This document shows, in pieces, positions 16,634 through 25,366 of a stretch of DNA of 64,000 bases; position 1 is the stretch's first letter; the number at the start of each line of letters is the position of its first letter. Origin of the DNA: Paraburkholderia antibiotica (GTDB lineage: Bacteria > Pseudomonadota > Gammaproteobacteria > Burkholderiales > Burkholderiaceae); the NCBI RefSeq assembly GCF_012927125.1, contig NZ_JABBFZ010000005.1, positions 124,001 to 188,000 of the forward strand, in the 5' to 3' direction. The position numbers and the translations under genes are program-made. The notes under the pieces were generated by a model. The model saw nothing but the letters and a program-made list of their open reading frames with translations, had not been told where the DNA came from and did not search any database.

Positions 16634-19600
16634 ATGACGAATCCCACTTCCAGTTTGCTGGTCAAGCCGATCCATCTGGTGCCGTCCGCCGCGCGCGCGA
16701 CGAGCCCGCTCGCGCAGCAACTGCGCAAGGCGCTGCGCGGCGACGTGCTGTTCGATTTCGCGAGCCGCGGCCGTTACGCGACCGATGCGTCGATCTATCA
16801 GATCACGCCAGTTGGCGTGGTAGTGCCGCGCGATCAGGACGATCTGCGTATCGCGCTGGAGATTGCCCGCAGCGAGAAAGTGCCGCTGCTCGCGCGCGGC
16901 GCGGGCACGAGCCAGTGCGGGCAGACAGTCGGCGAAGCGCTGGTGATCGACACCAGCAAGTGGCTGAACAACATCGTCGCGTTCGATGCCGACGCGCGCA
17001 CCGTCACGGTCGAGCCCGGCGTCGTGCTCGATCATCTGAACGCGTGGCTGAAGCCGCACGGATTGTGGTTTCCGGTCGACGTATCGACGGCCGCGCAATG
17101 CACGATCGGCGGGATGGCCGGCAACAACTCATGCGGCTCGCGCTCGATCGAATACGGCAACATGGTGCACAACGTCGAGGCGATCGACGCGATTCTCGCC
17201 GACGGCAGCGAGGCGCGCTTCGCGTCGCTGCGCGAGGCGCCGCAAGGCGAGCGTTTGCGGGAGATCGTCGCGGGCGTCACGCGGATCGCGCAGCGCGAGC
17301 GCGACGAAATCGTCGAGCGCGTACCGAAGGTGCTGCGCCGCGTCGCCGGCTATAACCTTGATCTGTTCGACTGCCAGAACCCGCGCGCCTACACCGATGA
17401 CGGCAGCGCGAACCTCGCGCATCTGCTGGTCGGTTCCGAGGGCACGCTCGCGTTCAGCCGGCAGATCACGCTGAAGCTCGCGCCGCTGCCCGCGCACAAG
17501 ACGCTCGGCGTGGTCAACTTTCCGACCTTCCGGCAGGCGATGGCGCTCACGCAGCACATCGTCAGGCTGAAGCCGGTCGCGGTCGAACTCGTCGATCGCA
17601 CGATGATCGATCTCGCGCTGAGCAATCCGGCGTTTCGTCCGGTGATCGGGAAAGCGCTGGTCGGCGAGCCGCAGGCGATTCTGCTGGTCGAATTCGCGGG
17701 CGACGAGCGCGACGCGCAACTCGCGTCGTTGCAGCAACTGACCGAACTGATGAGCGAGCTCGGCCTGCCCGACTCGGTCGTCGAGATGCCCGACGCGAAC
17801 GCGCAGAAGGCGCTGTGGGAAGTGCGCAAGGCCGGGCTCAACATCATGATGAGCATGAAGGGCGACGGCAAGCCGGTGTCGTTCATCGAGGATTGCGCGG
17901 TGCCGCTCGAACATCTGGCCGACTACACGAGCCGCCTGACCGAGGTGTTTCATCGTCACGGCACCGAGGGCACGTGGTATGCGCACGCGAGCGTCGGCAC
18001 GCTGCACGTGCGGCCGATTCTCGACATGCGTCGCGACGGCGCCGCGAAAATGCGCGCGATCGCCGAGGAAGCGGCCGTGCTCGTGCGCGAATACAAGGGC
18101 GCGTATTCGGGCGAGCATGGCGACGGTCTGTGTCGCGGCGAATGGGTTGCGTGGCAATACGGGCCGCGCCTGAACGAAGCGTTCGGCGAAATCAAGGCGC
18201 TGTTCGATCCGGACAACCGCTTCAATCCGGACAAGATTGTGCGGCCACCGAAGATGGACGACGCGCGCAATTTCCGCTTTGCGCCGGGCTATCGCGAGAT
18301 GCGTATCGACACGGCGCTCGACTGGTCGGCGTGGAACGTCGAGCGCGATCCGTTGAGCGGCGTCGAAAGCGCGCCGGGCAGCGGCGGCGATCTGACCGGC
18401 GGCCTCGCGAAAGCGGTCGAGATGTGCAACAACAACGGCCACTGTCGCAAGTTCGACGCGGGCACGATGTGCCCGAGTTATCGCGTGACGAAGGACGAGC
18501 AGCATCTGACGCGCGGCCGCGCGAATACGTTGCGGCTCGCGATCTCAGGACAACTCGGCGCAAGCGGGCTCGCGAGCGACGACGTGAAGGACACGCTCGA
18601 TCTGTGCGTGTCGTGCAAGGGCTGCAAGCGCGATTGCCCGACCGGCGTCGACATGGCGAAGTTCAAGATCGAGGCGCGGGCGGCGCGCGTCAAGACGCAC
18701 GGCGTGCGCTTGCGCGATCGGCTGATCGCGTTCATGCCGCGCTATGCGGGCGCGGCGAGCCGCATGCCGGGGCTGTTCGCGCTGGCGGATAACGTGCCGG
18801 TGCTGTCGGCGTGGTTCAAGCGATCGGTCGGCTTCGCGGCGCAGCGGAGTTTGCCGCGCTTCAGGCGGTCGTTTCTGGCCGATGCGGTTGCCGCGAGGGG
18901 GAGCGTCAATTCAGGCGTCAATGCGAGCCTCAGCGCAAGCGCCGATGCGCAGCAACAGCCCGCGCAAGCCGCCGCGCTCAAGGAAGTCCTGCTGTTCGTC
19001 GATACCTTCAACAACCACTTCGAACCGGACAACGCGCGCGCCGCGCAGCAGGTGCTTGAAGCGGCAGGCTATACGGTGCATTTCAACGTGCGCGGCAACG
19101 AGCGTCCGGTGTGCTGCGGGCGCACGTTTCTCGCGGCCGGTCTCGTCGATGAAGCGAAGCAGGAAGCGCGGCGCATGCTCGATCTGTTCAGGCCGTTTGT
19201 CGAACGTGGGGTACCGGTCGTAGGGCTCGAACCGTCGTGCCTGCTGTCGTTACGCGACGAATTCCTGCAATACGGCTTCGGCGACGAAGCGCAGCGACTC
19301 GCGCAGCACGCGTTTCTGTTCGAGGAATTCCTGCTGCGCGAGGAACAGGCCGGCCGTCTGCAGCTGGCGCTCAAGCCGCTGCCGGTGCAGCAGGCGCTCG
19401 TGCACGGCCATTGCCATCAGAAAGCGTTCGATGCGTTCACGCCGGTGCAGACCGTGCTGAAGTGGATTCCGCAATTGAAGGTCTCGACGGTCGAGTCGTC
19501 GTGCTGTGGGATGGCGGGTAGCTTCGGCTACGAGGCCGAGCACTACGCGACCTCGCAGGCGATGGCGGAGCTGTCGCTGCTGCCCGCGGTGCGCAAGCTC

Positions 19601-19714
19601 GACCCCGCGACGCTGATGGTCGCCGACGGCACCAGTTGCCGGCATCAGATTCGCGACGGCGCGCGCGTGGAGGCGATTCACGTCGCGCGGGTGTTGGCGA
19701 TGGCGTTGCGGTGA
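16634..19714 (+). CDS. FAD-linked oxidase fused to Fe-S/CCG domains (YdiJ-like 2-hydroxyacid dehydrogenase)
   Basis: A 1026-residue membrane-associated oxidoreductase combining what GlcD and GlcF do as separate proteins. Order: FAD-binding type 4 domain (about residues 45-280, with LLARGAGTSQCGQ and GGMAGNNSCGSRSIEYGN), FAD-oxidase C-terminal domain (about 280-540, with the EHGDGLCRGEW motif), an iron-sulfur segment (CNNNGHCRK near 597 and CVSCKGCKRDCPTG near 656-670), then two cysteine-rich CCG units (VCCGRTF and SCCGMAGSFGYE). YdiJ-type proteins oxidise D-2-hydroxy acids such as 2-hydroxyglutarate and pass electrons to quinone. About residues 755-775 are a low-complexity Ser/Ala linker. It is the last gene of the cluster. 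Confidence 0.85.
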   Translation: MTNPTSSLLVKPIHLVPSAARATSPLAQQLRKALRGDVLFDFASRGRYATDASIYQITPVGVVVPRDQDDLRIALEIARSEKVPLLARGAGTSQCGQTVGEALVIDTSKWLNNIVAFDADARTVTVEPGVVLDHLNAWLKPHGLWFPVDVSTAAQCTIGGMAGNNSCGSRSIEYGNMVHNVEAIDAILADGSEARFASLREAPQGERLREIVAGVTRIAQRERDEIVERVPKVLRRVAGYNLDLFDCQNPRAYTDDGSANLAHLLVGSEGTLAFSRQITLKLAPLPAHKTLGVVNFPTFRQAMALTQHIVRLKPVAVELVDRTMIDLALSNPAFRPVIGKALVGEPQAILLVEFAGDERDAQLASLQQLTELMSELGLPDSVVEMPDANAQKALWEVRKAGLNIMMSMKGDGKPVSFIEDCAVPLEHLADYTSRLTEVFHRHGTEGTWYAHASVGTLHVRPILDMRRDGAAKMRAIAEEAAVLVREYKGAYSGEHGDGLCRGEWVAWQYGPRLNEAFGEIKALFDPDNRFNPDKIVRPPKMDDARNFRFAPGYREMRIDTALDWSAWNVERDPLSGVESAPGSGGDLTGGLAKAVEMCNNNGHCRKFDAGTMCPSYRVTKDEQHLTRGRANTLRLAISGQLGASGLASDDVKDTLDLCVSCKGCKRDCPTGVDMAKFKIEARAARVKTHGVRLRDRLIAFMPRYAGAASRMPGLFALADNVPVLSAWFKRSVGFAAQRSLPRFRRSFLADAVAARGSVNSGVNASLSASADAQQQPAQAAALKEVLLFVDTFNNHFEPDNARAAQQVLEAAGYTVHFNVRGNERPVCCGRTFLAAGLVDEAKQEARRMLDLFRPFVERGVPVVGLEPSCLLSLRDEFLQYGFGDEAQRLAQHAFLFEEFLLREEQAGRLQLALKPLPVQQALVHGHCHQKAFDAFTPVQTVLKWIPQLKVSTVESSCCGMAGSFGYEAEHYATSQAMAELSLLPAVRKLDPATLMVADGTSCRHQIRDGARVEAIHVARVLAMALR

Positions 19715-20162
19715 TGCGGTGATTTAGCACGGGCGGCAGTACGCTCGTGCACTCACGCACAACAGCGTGCGCGCTCTTTCGCGTAACCTCCGACCACACG
19801 CCCGCTGAAACTCTAAACACCGCCTCCGCTTCCTTTCCATCTCCCAGTGGTGAGTATTTACGGGAGCCGAAAAAGCGACTGAATTCCCAATAGGTGAGTC
19901 TTTCCGGGAGCCATTTTTTTACGGGATCCGCGTTCGAAACGTTTTCGTTGGAAGCGAAAACCTATGCTATTAGAATTAATTAAATAGGGAGAAAGAAATA
20001 CGAATTTTTCTAGAATTAATCTGGAATTTTTATATGCAAGGATAAAGCGCCAAATTTGATGTGCGTGAGCCCGCGGCATTCATGCCGCCGATTCGCGCAC
20101 ATGCGAAAGCATGCCGGTCAGTACGACTGGACATGCCTCGCGCCTTGCAAGGAATGACCGAC
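19715..20162. other. Intergenic region with short direct repeats
   Basis: The left part is GC-rich and carries two related 26-27-base direct repeats of the form CCC-GGTGAGT-TT-CGGGAGCC at 19843-19868 and 19886-19912 (43-base period). From about 19920 to 20060 the sequence is AT-rich and probably contains the promoter of the next gene. No gene is supported. Confidence 0.5.
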
Positions 20163-22349
20163 GTGAAGCTTTTATCTCGCCTTGGCGTGGCCGTGGTTCT
20201 CACCCACAGCCTGATCTCGCCGAATGCCATTGCGCAATCCCAACTGAATTACACGACGTCGTGGATCGGCAATAGTTTCGGATTTGGCGACGGCAAATGG
20301 ATGCAGCAGGATATCCAGGCCATTAGCGTCGGCGCCGACGGCACCGTTTATACGAATGCGCCATGGGACGAAAGCGGCAGCGAAATTGCCGCCTATCGCG
20401 CGGGCGACAAACTCGCAGTGGCCGGCTCGACGCACGGCTGGGGCGCGACCGGCGGCGACGCGGTCGCGGTCAATCACACCTACCTGTATGCGGCGATGTC
20501 GATCGGCAACCAGAGCAACGCGCTGGTCGGCACCGACTATCCGCCGGCCAACCAGACCTGGTACGGCATCACGCGCCGCACGCTGGCGAATCTCGCGACC
20601 GGCGCGCCGTTTTCCGGCGGCATCGGCAACAGCGCGAATGCGACGAAGAACAGCTTCGTCGCGGTAGAGACCGTGACGACCGGCACCGACGCGAGCATTC
20701 GCGGCCTCGCCGCGACCGACACCGAACTCTACGTGGCCGACACTTACGGCAACCGCATCGTCGTGTATGACGCACAGTCGATGCAGCCGCTGCGTTCGTG
20801 GACCATGAACGCGCCGAGCCGCATCGCGATCGATACCGACTCGACGTTGTGGATTATCGGCGGCTTCGGCACGGCCAGCCCGAGCATCCTGCACTACGCC
20901 GCCGACGGAACCGCGCTCGCCGGTTCGCCCGCGCTGCCTGCCGACACCATGCCAGGTGACATCGCCGTGACGCCGTCGGGCCAGTTGCTGGTCGCCGACA
21001 ACGGCGCGTCGCAGCAGATTCTGGTGTTCAACCGGGGCACGGGCGGCCAGTGGCAGGCCGGGACATCGATCGGCACGCGCAACGGCATTTTCCACACGGT
21101 GCGTGGCGTGCCCGACGACGTGCGCTTTAACGGCATCACCGGAATCGGCGTCGACGCGGCCGGCAATCTGTACGTCGCGCAGAACGGCGAGGGACCGCGC
21201 GCGCTGGGATCGGCGTCGGTCGGGCAGGGCGCGGTGCTCGAGAGCTACGTGTACGGCACGCGCGTGTTCAACTGGCGGCTCTACGGCCTCACGTTCGTCG
21301 ATAGCGCGGCGTTCGATCCGGCCTCGCCCGTGTCCGTCTACACGGGCTCGAAGCGCTTCACGCTCGACTACAACCAGCCGGTCGGCCACGAGTGGACCTA
21401 CGCGGCATTCACGCTCGATCGCTTCGACTATCCCGACGACCCCGCCTTTCACCAGCCGCGCGGCGTGCGCGGCGAGCCGATGGTGCGCCGCTTCGACGGC
21501 CAGCGCTTTCTGTACACGCTCGATCCCGGCGCGCACTACCTGAACGTCTATCGCTTCGACAGCGCGCACGGCGAGATCGCGATTCCGTCCGGGCTGCTCG
21601 CGCAGAATCCGCTGCCGGGCACGTGGCCTGCCGCGCAGCCCAGCTACGGCGAATGGTTGTGGCGCGACAGCAATGGCAACGGCACGGTCGACGCGAGCGA
21701 GATCAGCAGCAATCCGTCGACCGGCAGCACGGTCGGCAACGGCTTCTGGTGGGTCGACGAAGCGGGCAACGTGTGGCTCGCCACGCCGTTGAGCGGCATC
21801 CGCGAGATGCCGCGGCAGGGGCTCGACGCGGCCGGCAATCCGGTCTACACGTACGCGAGTTCGAAGATGTTCGCGATGCCCGCACCGTTCACGCGGCTCG
21901 CGCGGCTCGTCTATAGCGAGGCGACCGACACGATGTACCTGTCCGGCTTCACCAGCGCGATTCCGTGGGACGCGACGCACTGGAAGGAGGCGGGCCCGGT
22001 GCTGGCGCGCTACGACAACTGGAGCTCGGGCACGCCGAACCAGATCTACACGATCGCGCTGCCATGGAACACGCAAAGCGATCCGCAGACGACCACGGTC
22101 GGCGTCGCGGTGGCGGGCAACTACCTCTTCGTCGCCGAGCTGTACACCGACCGGATCGACGTGTACGACGCGCGCAACGGCAGCGCGGTCGGCTACATGA
22201 CGCCGGGCGCGAGCGTCGGCAAGACGAGCGGCTGGGTCGACGTGTATCTCGGCATCAGCGCGGTGCAGCGCGACAACGGCGAGTACGTGGTGCTGGTCGA
22301 GGACGACGCGCGCGCGAAGATCCTGATGTATCGCTGGACGCCCGATTGA
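20163..22349 (+). CDS. Exported NHL/SMP30-like beta-propeller protein
   Basis: About 728 residues with a Sec signal peptide (KLLSRLGVAVVLTHSLISPN, cleavage near AIAQS). The body has repeated propeller-type strands of the form D-x-xGNLYVA, LLVADNG, LYVADTYGNRIVVYD and VGVAVAGNYLFVAELYTDRIDVYD. One loop, DSNGNGTVDASE near residue 507, matches an EF-hand/dockerin calcium loop. It is probably periplasmic or secreted; the enzymatic role is unknown. A GTG start at 20163 is preferred because AAGGA at 20149-20153 has good spacing; ATG 20154 abuts that site and ATG 20061 would bury the signal peptide. It appears monocistronic. Confidence 0.7.
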   Translation: MKLLSRLGVAVVLTHSLISPNAIAQSQLNYTTSWIGNSFGFGDGKWMQQDIQAISVGADGTVYTNAPWDESGSEIAAYRAGDKLAVAGSTHGWGATGGDAVAVNHTYLYAAMSIGNQSNALVGTDYPPANQTWYGITRRTLANLATGAPFSGGIGNSANATKNSFVAVETVTTGTDASIRGLAATDTELYVADTYGNRIVVYDAQSMQPLRSWTMNAPSRIAIDTDSTLWIIGGFGTASPSILHYAADGTALAGSPALPADTMPGDIAVTPSGQLLVADNGASQQILVFNRGTGGQWQAGTSIGTRNGIFHTVRGVPDDVRFNGITGIGVDAAGNLYVAQNGEGPRALGSASVGQGAVLESYVYGTRVFNWRLYGLTFVDSAAFDPASPVSVYTGSKRFTLDYNQPVGHEWTYAAFTLDRFDYPDDPAFHQPRGVRGEPMVRRFDGQRFLYTLDPGAHYLNVYRFDSAHGEIAIPSGLLAQNPLPGTWPAAQPSYGEWLWRDSNGNGTVDASEISSNPSTGSTVGNGFWWVDEAGNVWLATPLSGIREMPRQGLDAAGNPVYTYASSKMFAMPAPFTRLARLVYSEATDTMYLSGFTSAIPWDATHWKEAGPVLARYDNWSSGTPNQIYTIALPWNTQSDPQTTTVGVAVAGNYLFVAELYTDRIDVYDARNGSAVGYMTPGASVGKTSGWVDVYLGISAVQRDNGEYVVLVEDDARAKILMYRWTPD

Positions 22350-22446
22350 TGTGGATCGCCCTCGCGCCGGCCCCGAATGGACGACGGCGCGCGATCGGTA
22401 TATAACAACGTGACAGGGTCGTTTTACCGATGCATTCACAGGAGCG

Positions 22447-22713
22447 ATGTTCGATATGACGCAAGACGTTTCCCCCAAGCCGCCCGCCGACGATCGTCCG
22501 GAGATCGAGCAGCTCGACGCGGCGCTCATGCATGTCGATCAGCAGGTGTCGTCGGGCGGCATTGCGTCGGGCGCGGCGAAGGGCATTGTGTATAGCCTGA
22601 TCGAAACGCTCGGCGCGCTGGTCGGCGATCCCGATCTGCCGGAACATGCGCGTTCGGGTTACGAAGGACTGCTGGAGGCCGCGCGCGAGTTGCGCGCGAA
22701 ACTGGACCACTAA
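22447..22713 (+). CDS. Small conserved hypothetical protein
   Basis: 88 residues, acidic, no signal or membrane segment. Helical pattern with IEQLDAALMHVDQQV and a C-terminal GLLEAARELRAKL. Family not recognised. AGGAG at 22440-22444 is close to ATG 22447; ATG 22456 (85 residues) is an equally possible start. A terminator follows directly. Confidence 0.6.
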   Translation: MFDMTQDVSPKPPADDRPEIEQLDAALMHVDQQVSSGGIASGAAKGIVYSLIETLGALVGDPDLPEHARSGYEGLLEAARELRAKLDH

Positions 22714-22767
22714 CGCAGCCTCTGCCGCGAGTCTGCAACGGCGCGAGGCTGGCGCCGTCTGTGATAC

Positions 22768-22800
22768 AAAGCGCACTGTGTCATTCACTGTGCGCTTTTT
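22768..22800 (+). terminator. Rho-independent terminator
   Basis: Stem AAAGCGCAC (22768-22776) with GTGCGCTTT (22790-22798), extended inside by GTG/CAC across a T-T mismatch, then a T run. It ends transcription of the small gene at 22447, only a few bases before the LysE-family start, so that gene needs its own promoter or readthrough. Confidence 0.75.
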
Positions 22801-22802
22801 TC

Positions 22803-23402
22803 ATGCTCTCTGCGACCGAGATCGCGTTGCTGGCCGCGGGCATCGTCGTGGTGCTGGTGACGCCGGGTCCGACCAACACGCTATTGGCGGCGGCCGGCTT
22901 GCGCGACGGTTTGCACCGCGCGTTGCCGCTGATCGCCGCCGAACTGTCCGGCTACCTGATAGCGATCTCCGTATGGGGACGCTTTTTCGCGCATGCGGCG
23001 AACGCGTGGCCGTGGTTGCCGTCGCTGCTGCGCGCGGTGGCGGCGCTGTATATCGCGTGGCTGGCGGTCGGCATGTGGCGCGCGGCCGTCGTGCTGCCCG
23101 GCTCGACGCAGCGCGCCGGCAATCCGCGCACGCTGTTCGTCGCGACGCTGCTCAATCCGAAAGGGCTGCTGTTCGGCGGCACGATTTTTCCGGCCGCCGC
23201 GTTCATGCACTGGCCCGCTTATCTGTTCGCGATGCTGATCTTCGCGTGCCTCGCGGCGCCGATCGCGTTCGCGTGGATCGCGTTCGGCGCGGCGCTCGGC
23301 AGCGGCCGGCTCGGCTGGCTCGAACCGGCGAAGGTGCAGCGCGGCGCGTCGATCGTGCTCGGCGTGTTTTCGCTGTCGCTCGTGTGGGCGGCGTTGCATT
23401 GA
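22803..23402 (+). CDS. LysE/RhtB-family amino-acid exporter
   Basis: 199 residues, six hydrophobic segments, inner membrane. The N-terminal VVLVTPGPTNTLLAAAGLRDG is the family signature (PGP-N motif in the first loop). The second signature area FVATLLNPKGLLFGG is also present. It exports amino acids or derivatives; the substrate is unknown. ATG 22803 follows the terminator T run; an in-frame GTG start at 22761 would lie inside the hairpin and is unlikely. Confidence 0.85.
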   Translation: MLSATEIALLAAGIVVVLVTPGPTNTLLAAAGLRDGLHRALPLIAAELSGYLIAISVWGRFFAHAANAWPWLPSLLRAVAALYIAWLAVGMWRAAVVLPGSTQRAGNPRTLFVATLLNPKGLLFGGTIFPAAAFMHWPAYLFAMLIFACLAAPIAFAWIAFGAALGSGRLGWLEPAKVQRGASIVLGVFSLSLVWAALH

Positions 23403-23454
23403 TCCGGCAACAGGCCGCGCGGAAAGCGCCGCCGCGCAAGCGCTCTACTCGAAC

Positions 23455-25185
23455 TCACGCGCCCAGCGCCACGGCCTCCCCGCTCGACGCCGCCAGCAAC
23501 TGATGAATCTGCGCGACCACGGCCGCGCCTTCGCCGACCGCCGCGGCCACCCGCTTGATCGATCCGGCGCGCGCATCGCCGATCGCATACACGCCTTCGA
23601 CGGTGGTCGCGAGATCGCAGGCCGCGGCCGAGCCGTCGGCGGCGATGCCGGTCAGCACGAAGCCCTTCGGGTCGAGTTGCACGCCGCAGGTGCGCAGCCA
23701 TTCGGTGTTCGGATCGGCGCCGGTGAACAGGAACAGATGCCGGGTCGCGAGTCGATCGACGCCATCGGGCAGCGGCTGTTTCAGCGCGACCGAAGCCAGC
23801 CCGTCTTCGTCGGCGTCGAGCCGGCCGATTTCCGAATGCGGATGCACGAACACGTTCGGCAGCGAGCGGATCCGGTCGATCAGATAGCGCGACATCGTCG
23901 CTTCGAAGCCGCTACGGCGGATCAGCACGTGAACCCTCGCCGCGTGCGTCGCCAGATAAACGATCGCCTGGCCGGCCGAATTGCCGCCGCCCACCAGCAC
24001 GACCTCCTGGCGCTTGCACAGCTTCGCTTCGACCGGCGACGCCCAGTAGTAGACGCCGCGGCCGTCGAAGCGCTCGAGCCCGTCGAGCGCGGGCCGTCGA
24101 TACACGGCGCCGCTCGCGATCACGATCGCCCGCGCGCTGATATGGCCGCCGCATTTCAGCTCCAGCCGGTACGGCGACTGCGCGCATTGCAGCGACTTCA
24201 CGTTGACCGGAATCGCGACGTGCGCGCCGAATTTCTGCGCCTGCACGAACGCGCGGCCGGCGAGCGCCTGGCCGGAGATGCCGGTCGGAAAGCCGAGGTA
24301 GTTTTCGATCCGCGAGCTCGCGCCCGCCTGGCCGCCCGGCGCGCGGCTGTCGAGCACGATCACCGACAGCCCCTCGGACGCCGCGTACACGGCGGCGGCC
24401 AGACCCGCCGGCCCCGCGCCGACGATCGCGACGTCGTACACGTACGCGGCGTCGAGATCGGGCAGCAGGCCGAGGCAGGTCGCGAGTTCGGGCATGCTCG
24501 GATGACGCAGCACCGAGCCGTCCGGGCAGATCACGAGCGGCATGTCCTCGCGCTGCGCGCCGAATTGCTCGATCAGGCGCAGCGCGTCTTCGTCGCGTTC
24601 GTCGATCACCGAATGCGGATGGCCGTTGCGCGACAGGAAGCCTTGCAGCATCACGAGCCGCGCGTCGAAGCTGTTGCCGATCAGGATCGGGCCGCCCGCG
24701 CCCTTTTCGATCAGCGACACGCGCCGCAGGATCAGTGCGCGCATGATGCGTTCGCCGAGTTCCGCTTCGGCGACGATCAGTGCGCGCAGCCGCTCGGGCG
24801 GAATCAGCAGCGCTTCGACCGCGCCGATCGCCAGACCGTTGACCAGCGCTGGGCGTCCCGACAGTTGCCCGACCTCGGCCAGAAAATGCCCGGCGCCATG
24901 CTCGCCGATCACGACTTCGCGGCCGATGCCGTCGCGCTGATAGACCTTCACGCGTCCTTCGAGCAGCACGAACATGCCGGGACCGGTGTGGCCGGTCTCG
25001 AACAGCAGATCGCCGGACTTCCAGTGACCGATCTCGCCGAAGCGGCGCAGCCGGTCGATCTCCGCGCAGGTGAGCGTGGGAAACATCTGATGCATGCGCG
25101 TCGACAGCGACGAAAACGGCGCGTCGGCGACGACTCCCTGCTGTCCTTCCACCTCTTGAGTCGAAACGTCCTGAGTCGAAAGCAT
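23455..25185 (-). CDS. cNMP-binding domain fused to thioredoxin reductase-like flavoprotein, redox CxxC missing
   Basis: 576 residues. About 40-150 is a cyclic-nucleotide-binding fold (GDLLFETGHTGPGMFVLLEGRV). About 165-245 looks like a thioredoxin/glutaredoxin-fold insert without a CxxC. From 250 on it is a pyridine-nucleotide flavoprotein with FAD motif VAIVGAGPAGLAAAVYAASEG, NAD(P)H motif EVVLVGGGNSAGQA and FAD-binding GVYAIGDARAG near the end. Where thioredoxin reductases carry CATC this protein has YYWASP (379-384), so it cannot reduce thioredoxin by the usual route. It may act as an NAD(P)H-dependent regulator or ferredoxin-type reductase gated by a nucleotide. It is close to, and codirectional with, the DedA-rhodanese gene. 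Confidence 0.85.
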   Translation of the reverse strand: MLSTQDVSTQEVEGQQGVVADAPFSSLSTRMHQMFPTLTCAEIDRLRRFGEIGHWKSGDLLFETGHTGPGMFVLLEGRVKVYQRDGIGREVVIGEHGAGHFLAEVGQLSGRPALVNGLAIGAVEALLIPPERLRALIVAEAELGERIMRALILRRVSLIEKGAGGPILIGNSFDARLVMLQGFLSRNGHPHSVIDERDEDALRLIEQFGAQREDMPLVICPDGSVLRHPSMPELATCLGLLPDLDAAYVYDVAIVGAGPAGLAAAVYAASEGLSVIVLDSRAPGGQAGASSRIENYLGFPTGISGQALAGRAFVQAQKFGAHVAIPVNVKSLQCAQSPYRLELKCGGHISARAIVIASGAVYRRPALDGLERFDGRGVYYWASPVEAKLCKRQEVVLVGGGNSAGQAIVYLATHAARVHVLIRRSGFEATMSRYLIDRIRSLPNVFVHPHSEIGRLDADEDGLASVALKQPLPDGVDRLATRHLFLFTGADPNTEWLRTCGVQLDPKGFVLTGIAADGSAAACDLATTVEGVYAIGDARAGSIKRVAAAVGEGAAVVAQIHQLLAASSGEAVALGA

Positions 25186-25366
25186 TGAACCGCTCCTTCG
25201 ATGTTCATTGCACGATTGAACGGGAGGCGCAGCCGGGCAGCGGAACTGCCCGCGCCGCGTGTTTCAGGTGGTGCTTCTGGCGGGGCCGCGGCCCGCCGCT
25301 GGTTGCCGGTTGCCGAGCACTGGCTATTGGCCATTGGCCGTCGGCGATCTTCTCGCCGAGCTCGCG

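Noticed and set aside
20172..22529. 785-codon minus-strand open frame opposite the beta-propeller gene
   Set aside because: Same reason: composition is dominated by Arg, Val, Ala and Asp without motifs, while the plus strand has a signal peptide and propeller repeats.
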